Origin: Mycobacterium lacus
GTDB taxonomy: Bacteria > Actinomycetota > Actinomycetes > Mycobacteriales > Mycobacteriaceae
Assembly: GCF_010731535.1 (NCBI RefSeq)
Contig: NZ_AP022581.1
Span: 5,028,989-5,092,988, forward strand
Reading direction: 5' to 3'
Length of the DNA stretch: 64,000 nucleotides
The translations under genes and the position numbers were made by a program. The notes under the pieces were generated by a model. That model did no database searches. It was not told where the DNA came from and saw only the letters and a program-made list of their open reading frames with translations. This document shows positions 1 through 8,452 of this stretch, in pieces (the stretch's first letter is position 1; every line of letters begins with the position of its first letter).

Positions 1-570
1 CAACACCACGACGAGCGTGAATCCGGCGCCGGTCGGCAGGTAGAAGGTGAGGTCTCGGCTGCTGGGCGAGCCGCCGTTGGTGACGACGTAGCCGTCGCCG
101 CTGGCATACACCGCCTGCCCGAGCATCTGGGTGCGTTCGAAGTGAGTGCTGTCGCCGGCGGCACGCCATACCGCGAACCTCGTGTTGGGGCTGCCGTTGA
201 TGCCGTGTTGGGCGATCGGGATGATCACCTCGTCGCGGCCGTCCCCGTCCAGGTCCTGCATACCGACGCCGCTCGGGCTCGACGGTTCGAGCAGCTCGTC
301 GATCTTTTGGACGGCCGCGCCCGATGCGTCGGTCACCATGACAGTTACCGCCCGCGGCCCCGGCGCTTCCGGAAGGCTCCAGTAGGTCACGGCGAAATTG
401 GCGCCGACGCGATCCGCGGCATGCAGTCGGCAATCCGGATGCGGAAGCCGCGTCGTGGGACTGATCGCCGCGACCGGGCACGGTGGCAGGCTGTTGCTGT
501 CGGCGAGCGCCTGCGGAGACACGGCCGTCGCGATGGCCAGCGCCGCGGTGAAAAGCGTCGGTGCATTCAT
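1..570 (-). CDS. Secreted protein with FG-GAP/VCBS-like segment, 3' end outside the window
   Basis: An open frame reads leftward from an ATG at 570 to the window edge (190 codons, no stop), so the C-terminus is missing. The first ~22 residues (MNAPTLFTAALAIATAVSPQ, then ALA) form a typical Sec signal peptide ending in an AxA site, so export is likely. Around residue 110 a segment QDLDGDGRDEVII resembles the calcium-binding DxDxDG loop of FG-GAP/integrin-like repeats. The rest is Gly/Ser/Thr-rich and looks beta-structured. No enzyme motif is visible. It is divergent from the next gene across a 322-bp gap. The function is unknown; exported beta-propeller-like protein is an inference from one repeat only. 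No clear Shine-Dalgarno sequence precedes the ATG, so the start rests on the signal peptide. Confidence 0.7.
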   Translation of the reverse strand, partial: MNAPTLFTAALAIATAVSPQALADSNSLPPCPVAAISPTTRLPHPDCRLHAADRVGANFAVTYWSLPEAPGPRAVTVMVTDASGAAVQKIDELLEPSSPSGVGMQDLDGDGRDEVIIPIAQHGINGSPNTRFAVWRAAGDSTHFERTQMLGQAVYASGDGYVVTNGGSPSSRDLTFYLPTGAGFTLVVVL

Positions 571-892
571 GGCCGGGCACACTACCGCTATTGATTTCCG
601 CCGCCAATGACGAACTTCCTTTCGAAAGGCTTCTTGGCGTGCGAACCGCCCAATACGGACACGTTGTCAATAAAGTTGACGCCGCCAAAAGTTCATAGAC
701 CGTGTCAAGTGATTTGACGTAGTTGGGTGGTCCGTGTGGCTTAGATATTATGACAGCCTTTTTCCGGTAAACCAGTTCCCCTGCGTCGGTAACCGCGTTA
801 ATATCTCGGCGATTGTGCGCCACGCCGGCGTAACACCAGCTGAACCGACAGACCCGGCGTTTGCGGGTCCCGACCATCGACAAGGGGACGAA
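571..892. promoter_or_regulatory. Divergent intergenic region with paired palindromes
   Basis: This 322-bp gap separates two divergent genes and is AT-richer than its surroundings. It holds two copies of a perfect inverted repeat GTCAA-N5-TTGAC (666-680 and 704-718) with centres 38 bp apart. It also holds a widely spaced 8-bp inverted repeat, AGATATTA at 743-750 and TAATATCT at 799-806. No gene is supported here. The twin 15-bp palindromes have the size of a dimeric repressor operator, but the protein that binds them is unknown. Confidence 0.45.
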
Positions 893-1501
893 ATGTCACT
901 CCCAACGGCCGAAGCCCGTGTCTGCGATCTTCGACAGCGTGATGCGGCGGATGAGGCCTGGCAATGGATCGTCGACCTCAAAGACCAGGCGAAGTCCAAC
1001 CACAAGGCCGCGGAGTCGCAACTGAACGCGATCTTCAAACTTGGCACCATGCCAACCGGCCTAGACGGCTCGACCGACGGCATTCTCGTCATGACGACGA
1101 CCAACCGGGTCCTCGACGCGGCCGCGCGGCTCGTCACCGGCCTGTGGATGCCCTGGCAGGGCAAACGGTTCAACGCGGTGGCCAGCACCGGCGACAACCG
1201 CATGACCGCCAGCTCGAGGGTTCCCGCCAAGCTGCTGTGGCCGCGGTACCCGATGAAGGACGCCGCCGACGGGAAACTGGCCTTCGACTTCAAGACCTAT
1301 GCCGACACCGGCAAGGCCGATCCGGATGTGCAGGTCATGGTCATCGACTACGCGGACGTCGAAGACAACCCTCGGCTGATCATCAGAAGCATCCGCGACG
1401 AGCTGGTCGAGGTGGTGCCGGGCGCCTACCTGGGCAAGATCCTGTTCCGGTTGCCACGAAACCGCTACCAGATGCTCGGCTTCTTCGCCCTGTGCGCATA
1501 G
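893..1501 (+). CDS. Conserved hypothetical protein, 202 aa
   Basis: The reading frame is open from 734, but the ATG at 893 (MSLPTAEARV) is preferred because GGGGACGAA lies just upstream. The protein has no signal peptide or membrane segment. An N-terminal helical part (about residues 10-45) is followed by a region with LDGSTDGILVMTTTN, TGLWMPWQGKRF and the C-terminal PGAYLGKILFRLPRNRY, suggesting a beta-barrel or lipocalin-like fold. I recognise the pattern as a conserved actinobacterial family but cannot name its function. It converges on the steroid oxidase gene with a 36-bp gap, so the two do not share a promoter. A role in lipid or steroid handling would be a guess from location only. Confidence 0.6.
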   Translation: MSLPTAEARVCDLRQRDAADEAWQWIVDLKDQAKSNHKAAESQLNAIFKLGTMPTGLDGSTDGILVMTTTNRVLDAAARLVTGLWMPWQGKRFNAVASTGDNRMTASSRVPAKLLWPRYPMKDAADGKLAFDFKTYADTGKADPDVQVMVIDYADVEDNPRLIIRSIRDELVEVVPGAYLGKILFRLPRNRYQMLGFFALCA

Positions 1502-1537
1502 CGGCCACCCCGGCACAGGGGCTGCGTGCCGCCGCGC

Positions 1538-3259
1538 TCAGGCGCGGTCGTCGGCTTCGGCGGCGGGATCGTAGCCCGGCAGTCCCAGCTCGGCGCGCAG
1601 CAGCTCGGCGGTGCGTTCGGCGAACATGGAGATGGTTAGAAACGGATTGACGCCCAACGCGCGCGGGATCACCGAGGCGTCGCAGACGTACAGTCCGGCG
1701 TAGGTGCCGCCGTCGGGCCGGAACACTCGTCCGGCATGGTCGACCACGCCGGCGTCGACATTGTCGGCGGTGGCGCACCCGCCCATCGGGTGCGCGGTGA
1801 TCAAGTGCTTGCCCAGGATTCGCTTGTCCCAGCGCGGGTTTTTCATGTAAGTCCCGCCGATGGCCTCCACCGCCGGCGCCATGATCGCGTCGACGTCGCG
1901 GTACATTCGCTCGGTCGGCGCTCCCGGCCAGTCGATTTTGACCGTGCCGTTCTTGCGCAGCACCAGCTCGCCGTCGGAGTTGTCGTGCAGCATGATCAAA
2001 AATCCCAGCGAGTGGTTCATCGCCCCGTCGGTGTTGAAGCCGATGTCGCGCCGCCAACGGTCCAGCTTGTCTCGACGGAAGTCGCGATAGCTGGTGGCGG
2101 CCAGGCCCATCAGCCCCACCCGGAAGCTGTCCACCAGCGCGCGGGGCAGCGATAGATCCTGCACGGTGAACCGTTTACGCATGTCGGATTGGTCGGCGCC
2201 GAAGCGCATCACCGCGGTGATGCTGGGCCCGCACGTCAGCTCGTTTCGGGGCGGCCCGTCGGTGGTCGCCCAGGCCTGGGTGTCGGTTCGCATGTCGGTG
2301 TTGTAGGCGATGCCGAAGTTGTCGCCGTTGCCGCTGAAGTTCTTTCCCAGCCGCGCCGACAGCGCCAGGCCCGACCGCGCCGAACGCAGCAGTATCGCGT
2401 TGCTGCCCAGCGTGCCGGCGGATACCACGACACGGCGGGCGGTGACGACCACCTCGTCGTCGGGGTCGGCCCCACCGGTGGCACGGGCGATCACCCGCCA
2501 CCGGCCGTCGGCGGCCGGCTCGATCCGCCAGGCCTCGATGCCGCAGAACATCTTGACGCCGTAGTGCGCGGCCATCGGCAGGTAGTTGGTCATCAGGGTG
2601 TTTTTCGAACCGGTGTTGTCGCCGGTGCCGTCACCGCCGTGGTTCGGGCAGCGTCGCCGCTGTACCCCGTACCTGGTCATTCGGTCCTCGGTGCTGACCG
2701 TGATGTCCAAAATCTGCATGTGGGCGCCGGCGTTCTTGGCGATCTGGGCAAACGCTTCGACCCGGCGCAAGGGCACGTGCTGGGCGTAGGGCACCGCGCC
2801 GAGCATGCGGCGCGCTCGCGCATAATATTTCGCCAGCCCGCCGACGCCGTCGCGCTCCCGCTCCACGAGCTCCTGAAACGCCCGCGGCCACGACGCCAGG
2901 AACACCTCCCGATCGGGCACGATCGCCACGTTGAAGTTGATCAGCGAGGTGCCCCCGAGACCGTTGGCGTGGATAACGTCGATGGTCTTGAACCGTTCGA
3001 TTTCGATGAGGCCTAGCGGGTTCAAGGGCGACCGCAGTTGCGCCAACGCGCCCTTCTCGCTCTCCGGGAAGGTGCCGGTCGGGTGCTCGGCGCCGCGTTC
3101 AAGCACCGCGATATCGAGCTTGCCGCCGGCGGCCGCGTTGGCGACTCCGAGCCGCGCGGCAGTGATAGCGCCGCCGTAACCGGAGCCGAGGATCAAGACG
3201 TCGTATTCGCTGCGCAGCGCATCCGTCGATGACGCCAGCACCGCGGCCGTTTCTGTCAT
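1538..3259 (-). CDS. choD: GMC-family cholesterol oxidase-like flavoprotein
   Basis: This 573-residue protein has the ChoD layout: an FAD-binding GSGYGG at residues 25-30, GGTSLINFNVAIV further in, the GMC signature HPMGGC beginning at residue 490, and NPFLTI around residue 538, which carries the catalytic-site Asn of steroid oxidases. These enzymes oxidise the 3-beta-hydroxyl of sterols with O2 and isomerise the double bond. M. tuberculosis ChoD is about the same length. The start is the ATG at 3259, preceded by GGAGG at good spacing; the frame continues upstream to 3433 but that stretch is Arg-rich and unlike the family. In M. tuberculosis choD lies elsewhere, so its position here beside an mce operon is unusual. 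It could be a ChoD paralogue rather than the orthologue. Confidence 0.82.
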   Translation of the reverse strand: MTETAAVLASSTDALRSEYDVLILGSGYGGAITAARLGVANAAAGGKLDIAVLERGAEHPTGTFPESEKGALAQLRSPLNPLGLIEIERFKTIDVIHANGLGGTSLINFNVAIVPDREVFLASWPRAFQELVERERDGVGGLAKYYARARRMLGAVPYAQHVPLRRVEAFAQIAKNAGAHMQILDITVSTEDRMTRYGVQRRRCPNHGGDGTGDNTGSKNTLMTNYLPMAAHYGVKMFCGIEAWRIEPAADGRWRVIARATGGADPDDEVVVTARRVVVSAGTLGSNAILLRSARSGLALSARLGKNFSGNGDNFGIAYNTDMRTDTQAWATTDGPPRNELTCGPSITAVMRFGADQSDMRKRFTVQDLSLPRALVDSFRVGLMGLAATSYRDFRRDKLDRWRRDIGFNTDGAMNHSLGFLIMLHDNSDGELVLRKNGTVKIDWPGAPTERMYRDVDAIMAPAVEAIGGTYMKNPRWDKRILGKHLITAHPMGGCATADNVDAGVVDHAGRVFRPDGGTYAGLYVCDASVIPRALGVNPFLTISMFAERTAELLRAELGLPGYDPAAEADDRA

Positions 3260-3669
3260 GACAGCAACCTCCGTGTAACCCCGTGCCCGTTTCCGGGTTG
3301 GGGGGATGAGCCAATAAAACGCCAGGGATAAGTACCGGAGCGTAAACCGCTGCGCCGCCGCGTGGGAAGAATCGCGTGAGAAAAATCCGCTTAAGCGGCT
3401 GGGGCGGTTAACTAAGCGGTGGTAAGGGACCAAATGTAAATGGATTTGACAATGACTACAAGGAGGCTCCGTGTCAAAATCGTGTACGCGGCAGATTATA
3501 ACGAAAATATAACGTTTAGGCTTCTGTTATATAACGTGCGATGCCCTTCCGGGCAAACTCAATACCATCCCTTCATCACTTTCGAAGCGTCATCAAGGGA
3601 ACGCCATGTCGTTTTTGCGGACAAAGCCTCAGGCGGCCGCGGCGCCTTGCGATCGGCGGGTGGGATCCG
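3260..3669. promoter_or_regulatory. Divergent promoter region between the steroid oxidase and the mce operon
   Basis: This is a gene-poor 410-bp gap with an AT-rich core at 3430-3540. A perfect 12-bp palindrome CCGCTTAAGCGG lies at 3387-3398. Three direct copies of TATAACG start at 3497, 3508 and 3530, i.e. spaced 11 and 22 bp, one and two helical turns. Downstream, an ATG at 3606 preceded by AAGGGA opens a 27-codon reading frame that ends at 3689, overlapping the presumed yrbEA start. No KstR-type box (TNNAACNNGTTNNA) is visible, unlike promoters of cholesterol-type mce4 operons. Confidence 0.55.
3497..3536 (+). repeat. Three helically phased TATAACG direct repeats
   Basis: Copies lie at 3497-3503, 3508-3514 and 3530-3536. 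The first two are separated by exactly four A residues, giving a 7-4-7 arrangement as in PhoP/OmpR-type response regulator boxes; the third follows two helical turns later. An AT-rich heptamer recurring like this in a GC-rich genome is unlikely by chance. A transcription factor site for the mce operon is inferred. Confidence 0.5.
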
Positions 3670-4575
3670 TTGAGTGCGGTCGTCGATAACGGGGCGCCGG
3701 CCCGGGCAGCTGACGATCGAACCCCGGTCGCCGGCCGATCCGGTTACGGCCGCCCGGTGGCCGCCGCGGTCAGCGCGCCGTGGCGCCGCGTGTTGCGGCG
3801 TCCCGACCGATCGTTGCAGACCCTCGGCCGCTTCTTCGAGCTAGCCGCGCAGTCCGCCGGCTACCTGATCTCCGATCTGGTCCGGTTGCGCCACCCCTGG
3901 CGGGAAACCCTCAACCAGGCCTCGTTCATCGTCGGCGTCACCGCGATTCCGGCGCTGCTGATCTCGGTCCCGTTCGGGGTCATCGTCGCGGTGCAGGTGG
4001 GCAGCGTCATCCAGCAGGTGGGTGCGACGTCGATCTCGGGTGCGGCCGGCGGCCTGGGCGTCATCCGCCAGGCCGCGCCGATCGTGGCCGCCCTGCTGCT
4101 GGGCGGGGCGGCCGGCGCGGCGATCACCACCGACCTGGGCGCGCGCAGCATCCGCGACGAGGTGGACGCGCTGCGCGTCATGGGCATCGACCCGGTGCAA
4201 CGACTCGTCACGCCCCGGCTGGCGGCGATCATCGTGGTGTCGCCGCCGTTGTGCGTGTTCATCGTCTTCATGGGCCTGTCCGCGGGCTACGTGATCAATG
4301 TGGGGTTCCAATCCGGCACCCCGGGAAGCTATATCGCCTCGTTCGGATCGTTCGCCACCATCGCCGACGTCGTGGTAGCGGTGCTGAAAACCTGGGTCTT
4401 CGGCGTGATCGTGACGCTGATCGCCTGCCAGCGGGGCCTGGAGACCAGGGGCGGCCCGCGGGGTGTGGCCGACGGGGTCAACGCGGCCGTCGTGCTCGGC
4501 GTGGTCACGGTGTTCGTCCTCAACCTGGTGATCACCGAGTTCGTCACCTTGTTCATGCCGGCGAAGGTGGGTTGA
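3670..4575 (+). CDS. yrbEA: YrbE-type ABC transporter permease A of an mce operon
   Basis: This integral membrane permease has the MlaE/YrbE fold: about five hydrophobic segments and the family hallmark GLGVIRQAAPIVAALLLGG followed by the cytoplasmic loop TTDLGARSIRDEVDALRVMGID-type helix. With YrbEB it forms the channel of an Mce lipid importer energised by an MceG ATPase encoded elsewhere. The start is uncertain. The frame is open from 3541, and I chose a TTG at 3670 because the N-terminal 60 residues before FFELAAQSAG look non-conserved; a GTG at 3757 is another option. A 27-codon ORF with a better ribosome site (3606) overlaps the start and may couple translation. The stop overlaps the next ATG. 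Confidence 0.85.
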   Translation: MSAVVDNGAPARAADDRTPVAGRSGYGRPVAAAVSAPWRRVLRRPDRSLQTLGRFFELAAQSAGYLISDLVRLRHPWRETLNQASFIVGVTAIPALLISVPFGVIVAVQVGSVIQQVGATSISGAAGGLGVIRQAAPIVAALLLGGAAGAAITTDLGARSIRDEVDALRVMGIDPVQRLVTPRLAAIIVVSPPLCVFIVFMGLSAGYVINVGFQSGTPGSYIASFGSFATIADVVVAVLKTWVFGVIVTLIACQRGLETRGGPRGVADGVNAAVVLGVVTVFVLNLVITEFVTLFMPAKVG

Positions 4576-5441
4576 TGGCGACACCCTCGCGCTATCTGCC
4601 GCACGGACTGAGCAGGCCGCTGCGCTCCTCGGTGGCGGTGGTCTACCGAGCCGGCTCGCTGTTCGAGCGACTCGGGCACCAGGCCACCTTCGGCGCCCAG
4701 GCGTTGGGTGCGATTCCGCGAACCGTTGCGCGCTACCGCCGGCACACCGGAGCGATCTTGGCCGACATGATCTGGGGCAACGGATCGTTGGTGGTCGGTG
4801 GCGGCACGATCGGGGTGCTGGCGTTCATGGGCGCCGCCATCGGGGCTTCGGTCGGCGTCGAAGGGTATGCCGTCCTGGACATGGTCGGCATGGGCCCGCT
4901 CACCGGGTTCATCTCGGCCTACGCGAACACCCGGGAGATGGCCCCGATGATCGCGGCCATCGGCTTCGGCGCCCAAGCCGGCACCCGGATGACCGCCGAG
5001 ATCGGCGCCATGCGCATCGCGGAGGAAATCGACGCGGTGGAGGCCCAGGGCATCCCGGCCATCCCCTACGTGGTGACTCCCCGCATGATCGCCGGGATGA
5101 TCACCATCATCCCGCTGTACCTGTTTGCCCTGGCGTTGAGCTATCTGTCCTGCGCGCTGGTGGTCAAGCTGCATCAAGCGTCGGGCACCTACCACCACTA
5201 CTTCGACGCGTTCATCCAGCCTTCGGACATCGGCTTTTCGGTGATCAAGGCGATCGTTTTCGTCACCCTCATCGTTGCCATCCATTGCTACGAGGGCTAT
5301 TACGCCGGAGGTGGCCCCGAGGGGGTCGGCCGGGCCTCGGGCCGCGCGATCCGCGCCAGCCTGATCGGCATCGTCCTCGCCGACATGGTGCTCACGTTGC
5401 TGTTTTGGGGCAGCAATCCGGGGCTGAGGCTGTCGGGGTAG
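4575..5441 (+). CDS. yrbEB: YrbE-type ABC transporter permease B of an mce operon
   Basis: This 288-residue permease partners YrbEA. Hydrophobic segments occur around residues 75-100, 145-175, 195-220, 235-260 and 265-283. The conserved MlaE/YrbE sequence FGAQAGTRMTAEIGAM followed by EEIDAVEAQG marks the coupling-helix region that contacts the ATPase. The ATG at 4575 overlaps the yrbEA stop as ATGA-type coupling, so the pair is co-translated. The gene order yrbEA-yrbEB-mceA-F is invariant in mycobacterial mce loci and supports the call. Substrate cannot be read from the sequence; the neighbouring steroid oxidase and steroid genes make sterols or other lipids possible. Confidence 0.93.
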   Translation: MATPSRYLPHGLSRPLRSSVAVVYRAGSLFERLGHQATFGAQALGAIPRTVARYRRHTGAILADMIWGNGSLVVGGGTIGVLAFMGAAIGASVGVEGYAVLDMVGMGPLTGFISAYANTREMAPMIAAIGFGAQAGTRMTAEIGAMRIAEEIDAVEAQGIPAIPYVVTPRMIAGMITIIPLYLFALALSYLSCALVVKLHQASGTYHHYFDAFIQPSDIGFSVIKAIVFVTLIVAIHCYEGYYAGGGPEGVGRASGRAIRASLIGIVLADMVLTLLFWGSNPGLRLSG

Positions 5442-5444
5442 GTC

Positions 5445-6437
5445 ATGCCGCCGCCGAGTTCGCCCGCCTTACGGATACGTGGCCTGGTGGTCGCCGCCGG
5501 GCTGGCCCTCGTCGGCACCATGCTGGTGCAGGCCGCCGAAGGCACCTATGACGACACCTTCCGGCTGACCGTGGTGGCCAACACCATGGGCGAGGGCTTG
5601 GCGCCCGGCGCGGAGGTGAAGTTCCACGGCCTGGCCATCGGCTCGGTCAAGACCCTGGAGTCGACCGGATACCACAAGCAGACCCTGACGGTGCTGCTCG
5701 ACCCGCGCCAGGCCAAAGCGCTGACCGCCGACACCGTCGCCAGGTTCACCTCGTCTAACGTCTTCGGCACCGCGGCCGTCGAACTGGTCAGCGACGGCAA
5801 GGGCCCGCCGCTCCCCCCGAATCAGACCCTGGTGTTGCGCACCGACGTGCAGGCTGCCTCGGTTACCGGTCTGCTGCGTCAGGGCCAGCGACTCAGCCGG
5901 ATCCTCGACACACCCGAGTTCGACCATGTCATCGAGGTGTTGCGCCGGCACGCCGACCTGGTCGAGCCCGCCGCCAGGGCCGGCCTCGATCTGGCCAAGA
6001 TCCTGGCCGACTCCCAGAGCATGCCGGTGTCGCGATCGCTGTCGGTGCTGGCATCGTTTCTCAACGGCGTCGACCGTGCGCTGCCGGCGCTTGGGCTGGC
6101 GCCTGACCTGCTCGACGCGCTGGATCCCCTGGTGGCGCCGGGCGGCGTCGACCGCACGAATCTGGTCATGCGCCAGACCGGTCAGCTGCTGCGGGACGCC
6201 GGCCAGATCTCGGTGCGGCACAACCCCTGGCTCGTCCAGCTGGTCGGTGCGATCATGAACATCGAAATCCCGACCATGTTCGCCGTGGGCAGCCTGGCGC
6301 CGGCCTATGACCGGATTTCCGGCCTGATCGACCGGACCAGCACCGCCTTTCCGGTTGTCGACGGGCAGGTCCGGATGCGCACCGAGGTCATCCTCGACCC
6401 GCTGCCCGGTTCGCCCGAACCTGGGGGTGGCCGGTGA
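5445..6437 (+). CDS. mceA: MceA-family substrate-binding protein
   Basis: This is the first of six MCE-domain proteins. An N-terminal hydrophobic segment (about residues 10-28, LVVAAGLALVGTMLVQAA) anchors it in the membrane. It is followed by the MCE beta-barrel with the typical MGEGLAPGAEVKFHGLAIGSVK and a long helical region. At 330 residues it is shorter than the M. tuberculosis Mce4A of about 400, lacking an extended C-terminal tail. It begins 4 bp after yrbEB and its stop overlaps the next start as GTGA. MCE proteins form a hexameric tube carrying lipid across the periplasm. The paralogue number cannot be assigned by reading alone. Confidence 0.9.
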   Translation: MPPPSSPALRIRGLVVAAGLALVGTMLVQAAEGTYDDTFRLTVVANTMGEGLAPGAEVKFHGLAIGSVKTLESTGYHKQTLTVLLDPRQAKALTADTVARFTSSNVFGTAAVELVSDGKGPPLPPNQTLVLRTDVQAASVTGLLRQGQRLSRILDTPEFDHVIEVLRRHADLVEPAARAGLDLAKILADSQSMPVSRSLSVLASFLNGVDRALPALGLAPDLLDALDPLVAPGGVDRTNLVMRQTGQLLRDAGQISVRHNPWLVQLVGAIMNIEIPTMFAVGSLAPAYDRISGLIDRTSTAFPVVDGQVRMRTEVILDPLPGSPEPGGGR

Positions 6438-7438
6438 GGAAGGCGTCCGGCTCGGTGCTGTGGCTGACCGTGTTCACCGCGGTCGCCACGGTGTGCGCGG
6501 TCGTCGTGCTCACCGCCCTGCGCAGTCCGGTCAACGGGCCGCTCTCGCGTTACACGGCGATCTTCACCGACGTGTCAGGTCTCGACGTGGGCAACGATGT
6601 GCGCATCTCCGGAGTGCAAGTGGGCAAGGTCGAGGCCATCCGGCTCGAAGGTCGCAACGCCAAGGTCGACTTCACCGCGCTCGACGACCACCCGGTGTAT
6701 CGCAACACCGTTGCCGCCGTGCGCTTTCAGAACCTGCTGGGCCAGCGGTATCTGGAACTGGTGCAACCGGCCGCCGCCGGTGAACGGCTGCCCTCGGGGG
6801 CCATCATTGCGATCGGACAGACGGTCCCGTCATTCGATATCACCCGGCTGTTCAACGGATTTCGGCCAGTCTTCACCGCCCTGGACCCGGCCCAGCTCAA
6901 CCAGTTCGGCGAGAACCTGCTGCGGCTGATCCAAGGCGACGACACCGGGCTCGGCCCGGTGCTACGTGATCTTGACGCCATCGCCAAGTTCGCGGTCAAC
7001 CGCCAGGCGGCTGTCACCGTGCTGATCCGCAATCTCGGCGAGATCTCGGCTGAACTGGGCGGCAAATCCCGGCAGCTGTTGCAGCTCATCGCCACGCTGA
7101 ACGGGCTGCTGGCCAAGTTCACGGACAAGGCCGACGAGTTTCGCGCCTCGATCGACATCGAGCTGCCGCTGCTGCGCAGCCTGGTGCACACGCTGCAGTA
7201 CGCCGAACGCACCTTCGACGGATCGACGGTGCCGCTCTACGACCTGACGAGCCGGATGTTTCCGCAAACACCGACCATCATCGCCGGCCTGTCCCTGGTG
7301 CCCTCCCTGATCCAGGGGCTGCGGGACTCGCTCGAGCAACAGCATGGTCCCAGCGTCGGCTGCGCCCACGGTCAGGTGCTGTTGCCGGGCATCGGCGAGG
7401 TGTCGTTCGCGCAACAGGATTTGGTGGTGTGCAGGTGA
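6434..7438 (+). CDS. mceB: MceB-family protein
   Basis: This 334-residue MCE protein starts with GTG at 6434, overlapping the mceA stop. A membrane anchor lies at about residues 8-32 (LWLTVFTAVATVCAVVVL). The MCE domain follows with DVSGLDVGNDVRISGVQVGKV and FQNLLGQRYLEL, both standard family landmarks. A helical region then extends to a C-terminus with two cysteines (about residues 313 and 333) that may form a disulphide, as seen in other MceB proteins. It overlaps mceC by 10 nt. It is expected to be one subunit of the Mce1-6 hexamer. Confidence 0.9.
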   Translation: MRKASGSVLWLTVFTAVATVCAVVVLTALRSPVNGPLSRYTAIFTDVSGLDVGNDVRISGVQVGKVEAIRLEGRNAKVDFTALDDHPVYRNTVAAVRFQNLLGQRYLELVQPAAAGERLPSGAIIAIGQTVPSFDITRLFNGFRPVFTALDPAQLNQFGENLLRLIQGDDTGLGPVLRDLDAIAKFAVNRQAAVTVLIRNLGEISAELGGKSRQLLQLIATLNGLLAKFTDKADEFRASIDIELPLLRSLVHTLQYAERTFDGSTVPLYDLTSRMFPQTPTIIAGLSLVPSLIQGLRDSLEQQHGPSVGCAHGQVLLPGIGEVSFAQQDLVVCR

Positions 7439-8451
7439 TTTTCGGCAGCAGACGCAATCGGGGTAAAGCCCTGTCTGAGCGGGCCGCGGCGGCACGTAGC
7501 CGCCGGATCGGGGTCATCGGCGTCGTCGCCATCGTGGTCGCCCTGGTATCCACCGGCGTGGCCTACCTCAATCCGACGGGGCAGACCAGCTACACCGCAA
7601 ACGCCGGCAGTTCCGGCGGCGTCCGCGCCGGCGACCAGGTGCGCGTCGCCGGAGTGCCGGTCGGCCGGGTCACCGGGGTCCGGCTGAACCGGACCCTCGT
7701 CGAGATCACATTCGACGTCAAGTCCTCGGTGGCCGTGGGCGCGCTATCCACCCTGGAGATCAAACTGCTCACCCCACTGGGTGGCCACTACCTGGCCCTC
7801 GATCCGCAGGGCAGTATGCCGTTGGGCCACAACGTGATTCCACCGCAGCGCGTCAAATCGCCCTACGAGGGCAGCGACATGATCCAAGAGGTGACCCCGT
7901 TCCTCAAGGAGGTCAACGGCCAGGTCATCCACGACACCTTCGCCGAGGTCGCCGACGCCGCCGACAAGCATCCCGACGCGCTGCGTGACATCGTGCGGTC
8001 CGCCAATGAGTTGACCGCGCTGGTGAGCAAGATGACCGGCGACGTCCATCGAGGCCTGGACTTGGTCGACGATGTCACCGGCGCGCTGGTCGCGGGTCGC
8101 AAACAACTGGTCGAGTTGCTCGAACAGTTCGCCCTGGTTGGGCAGCGCTATACCACGAAGTCCGTCGACATCGTCGAATTCTTCACCCTGCTCGGCGAGC
8201 TGACCCGAATCATCGACCGCGTCATGGTGTTCTACCACCGCCAGGTCGCGCCGACAGTCAACGGCATCGACGACATCTTCGACACCCTGTCCACCCACCC
8301 CGACCGCATCGGCCGGGCCGCCGAAGGACTGGGCCAGATCCTGCGCATCGTGGGGCCGATGCTCAGTGGAAACGGCGTCATCGTGGATGAGAGCCCACGG
8401 CTGGTGCCCGGGCAGGACATCTGCCTTCCCCACATTATGAGGCGCTGCTGA
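7429..8451 (+). CDS. mceC: MceC-family protein
   Basis: This 340-residue MCE protein starts with GTG at 7429 inside the end of mceB. A basic N-terminus (FGSRRNRGKAL) precedes a membrane anchor at about residues 26-46 (IGVIGVVAIVVALVSTGVAYL). The MCE core shows GGVRAGDQVRVAGVPVGRV. The helical section includes LDLVDDVTGALVAGRKQLVELLEQ. The protein ends with a conserved pair of cysteines (CLPHIMRRC). Tight overlap on both sides means it is co-translated with mceB and mceD. Confidence 0.9.
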   Translation: MQVIFGSRRNRGKALSERAAAARSRRIGVIGVVAIVVALVSTGVAYLNPTGQTSYTANAGSSGGVRAGDQVRVAGVPVGRVTGVRLNRTLVEITFDVKSSVAVGALSTLEIKLLTPLGGHYLALDPQGSMPLGHNVIPPQRVKSPYEGSDMIQEVTPFLKEVNGQVIHDTFAEVADAADKHPDALRDIVRSANELTALVSKMTGDVHRGLDLVDDVTGALVAGRKQLVELLEQFALVGQRYTTKSVDIVEFFTLLGELTRIIDRVMVFYHRQVAPTVNGIDDIFDTLSTHPDRIGRAAEGLGQILRIVGPMLSGNGVIVDESPRLVPGQDICLPHIMRRC

Positions 8452-8452
8452 C

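Noticed and set aside
2189..3016. 275-codon ORF on the + strand opposite the steroid oxidase
   Set aside because: It lies wholly antisense to a gene with clear FAD and HPMGGC motifs; its composition is the GC-rich shadow of that gene and it has no ribosome site.
3434..3660. KstR box in front of the mce operon
   Set aside because: AACG-containing AT-rich repeats are present, but none fits TNNAACNNGTTNNA.
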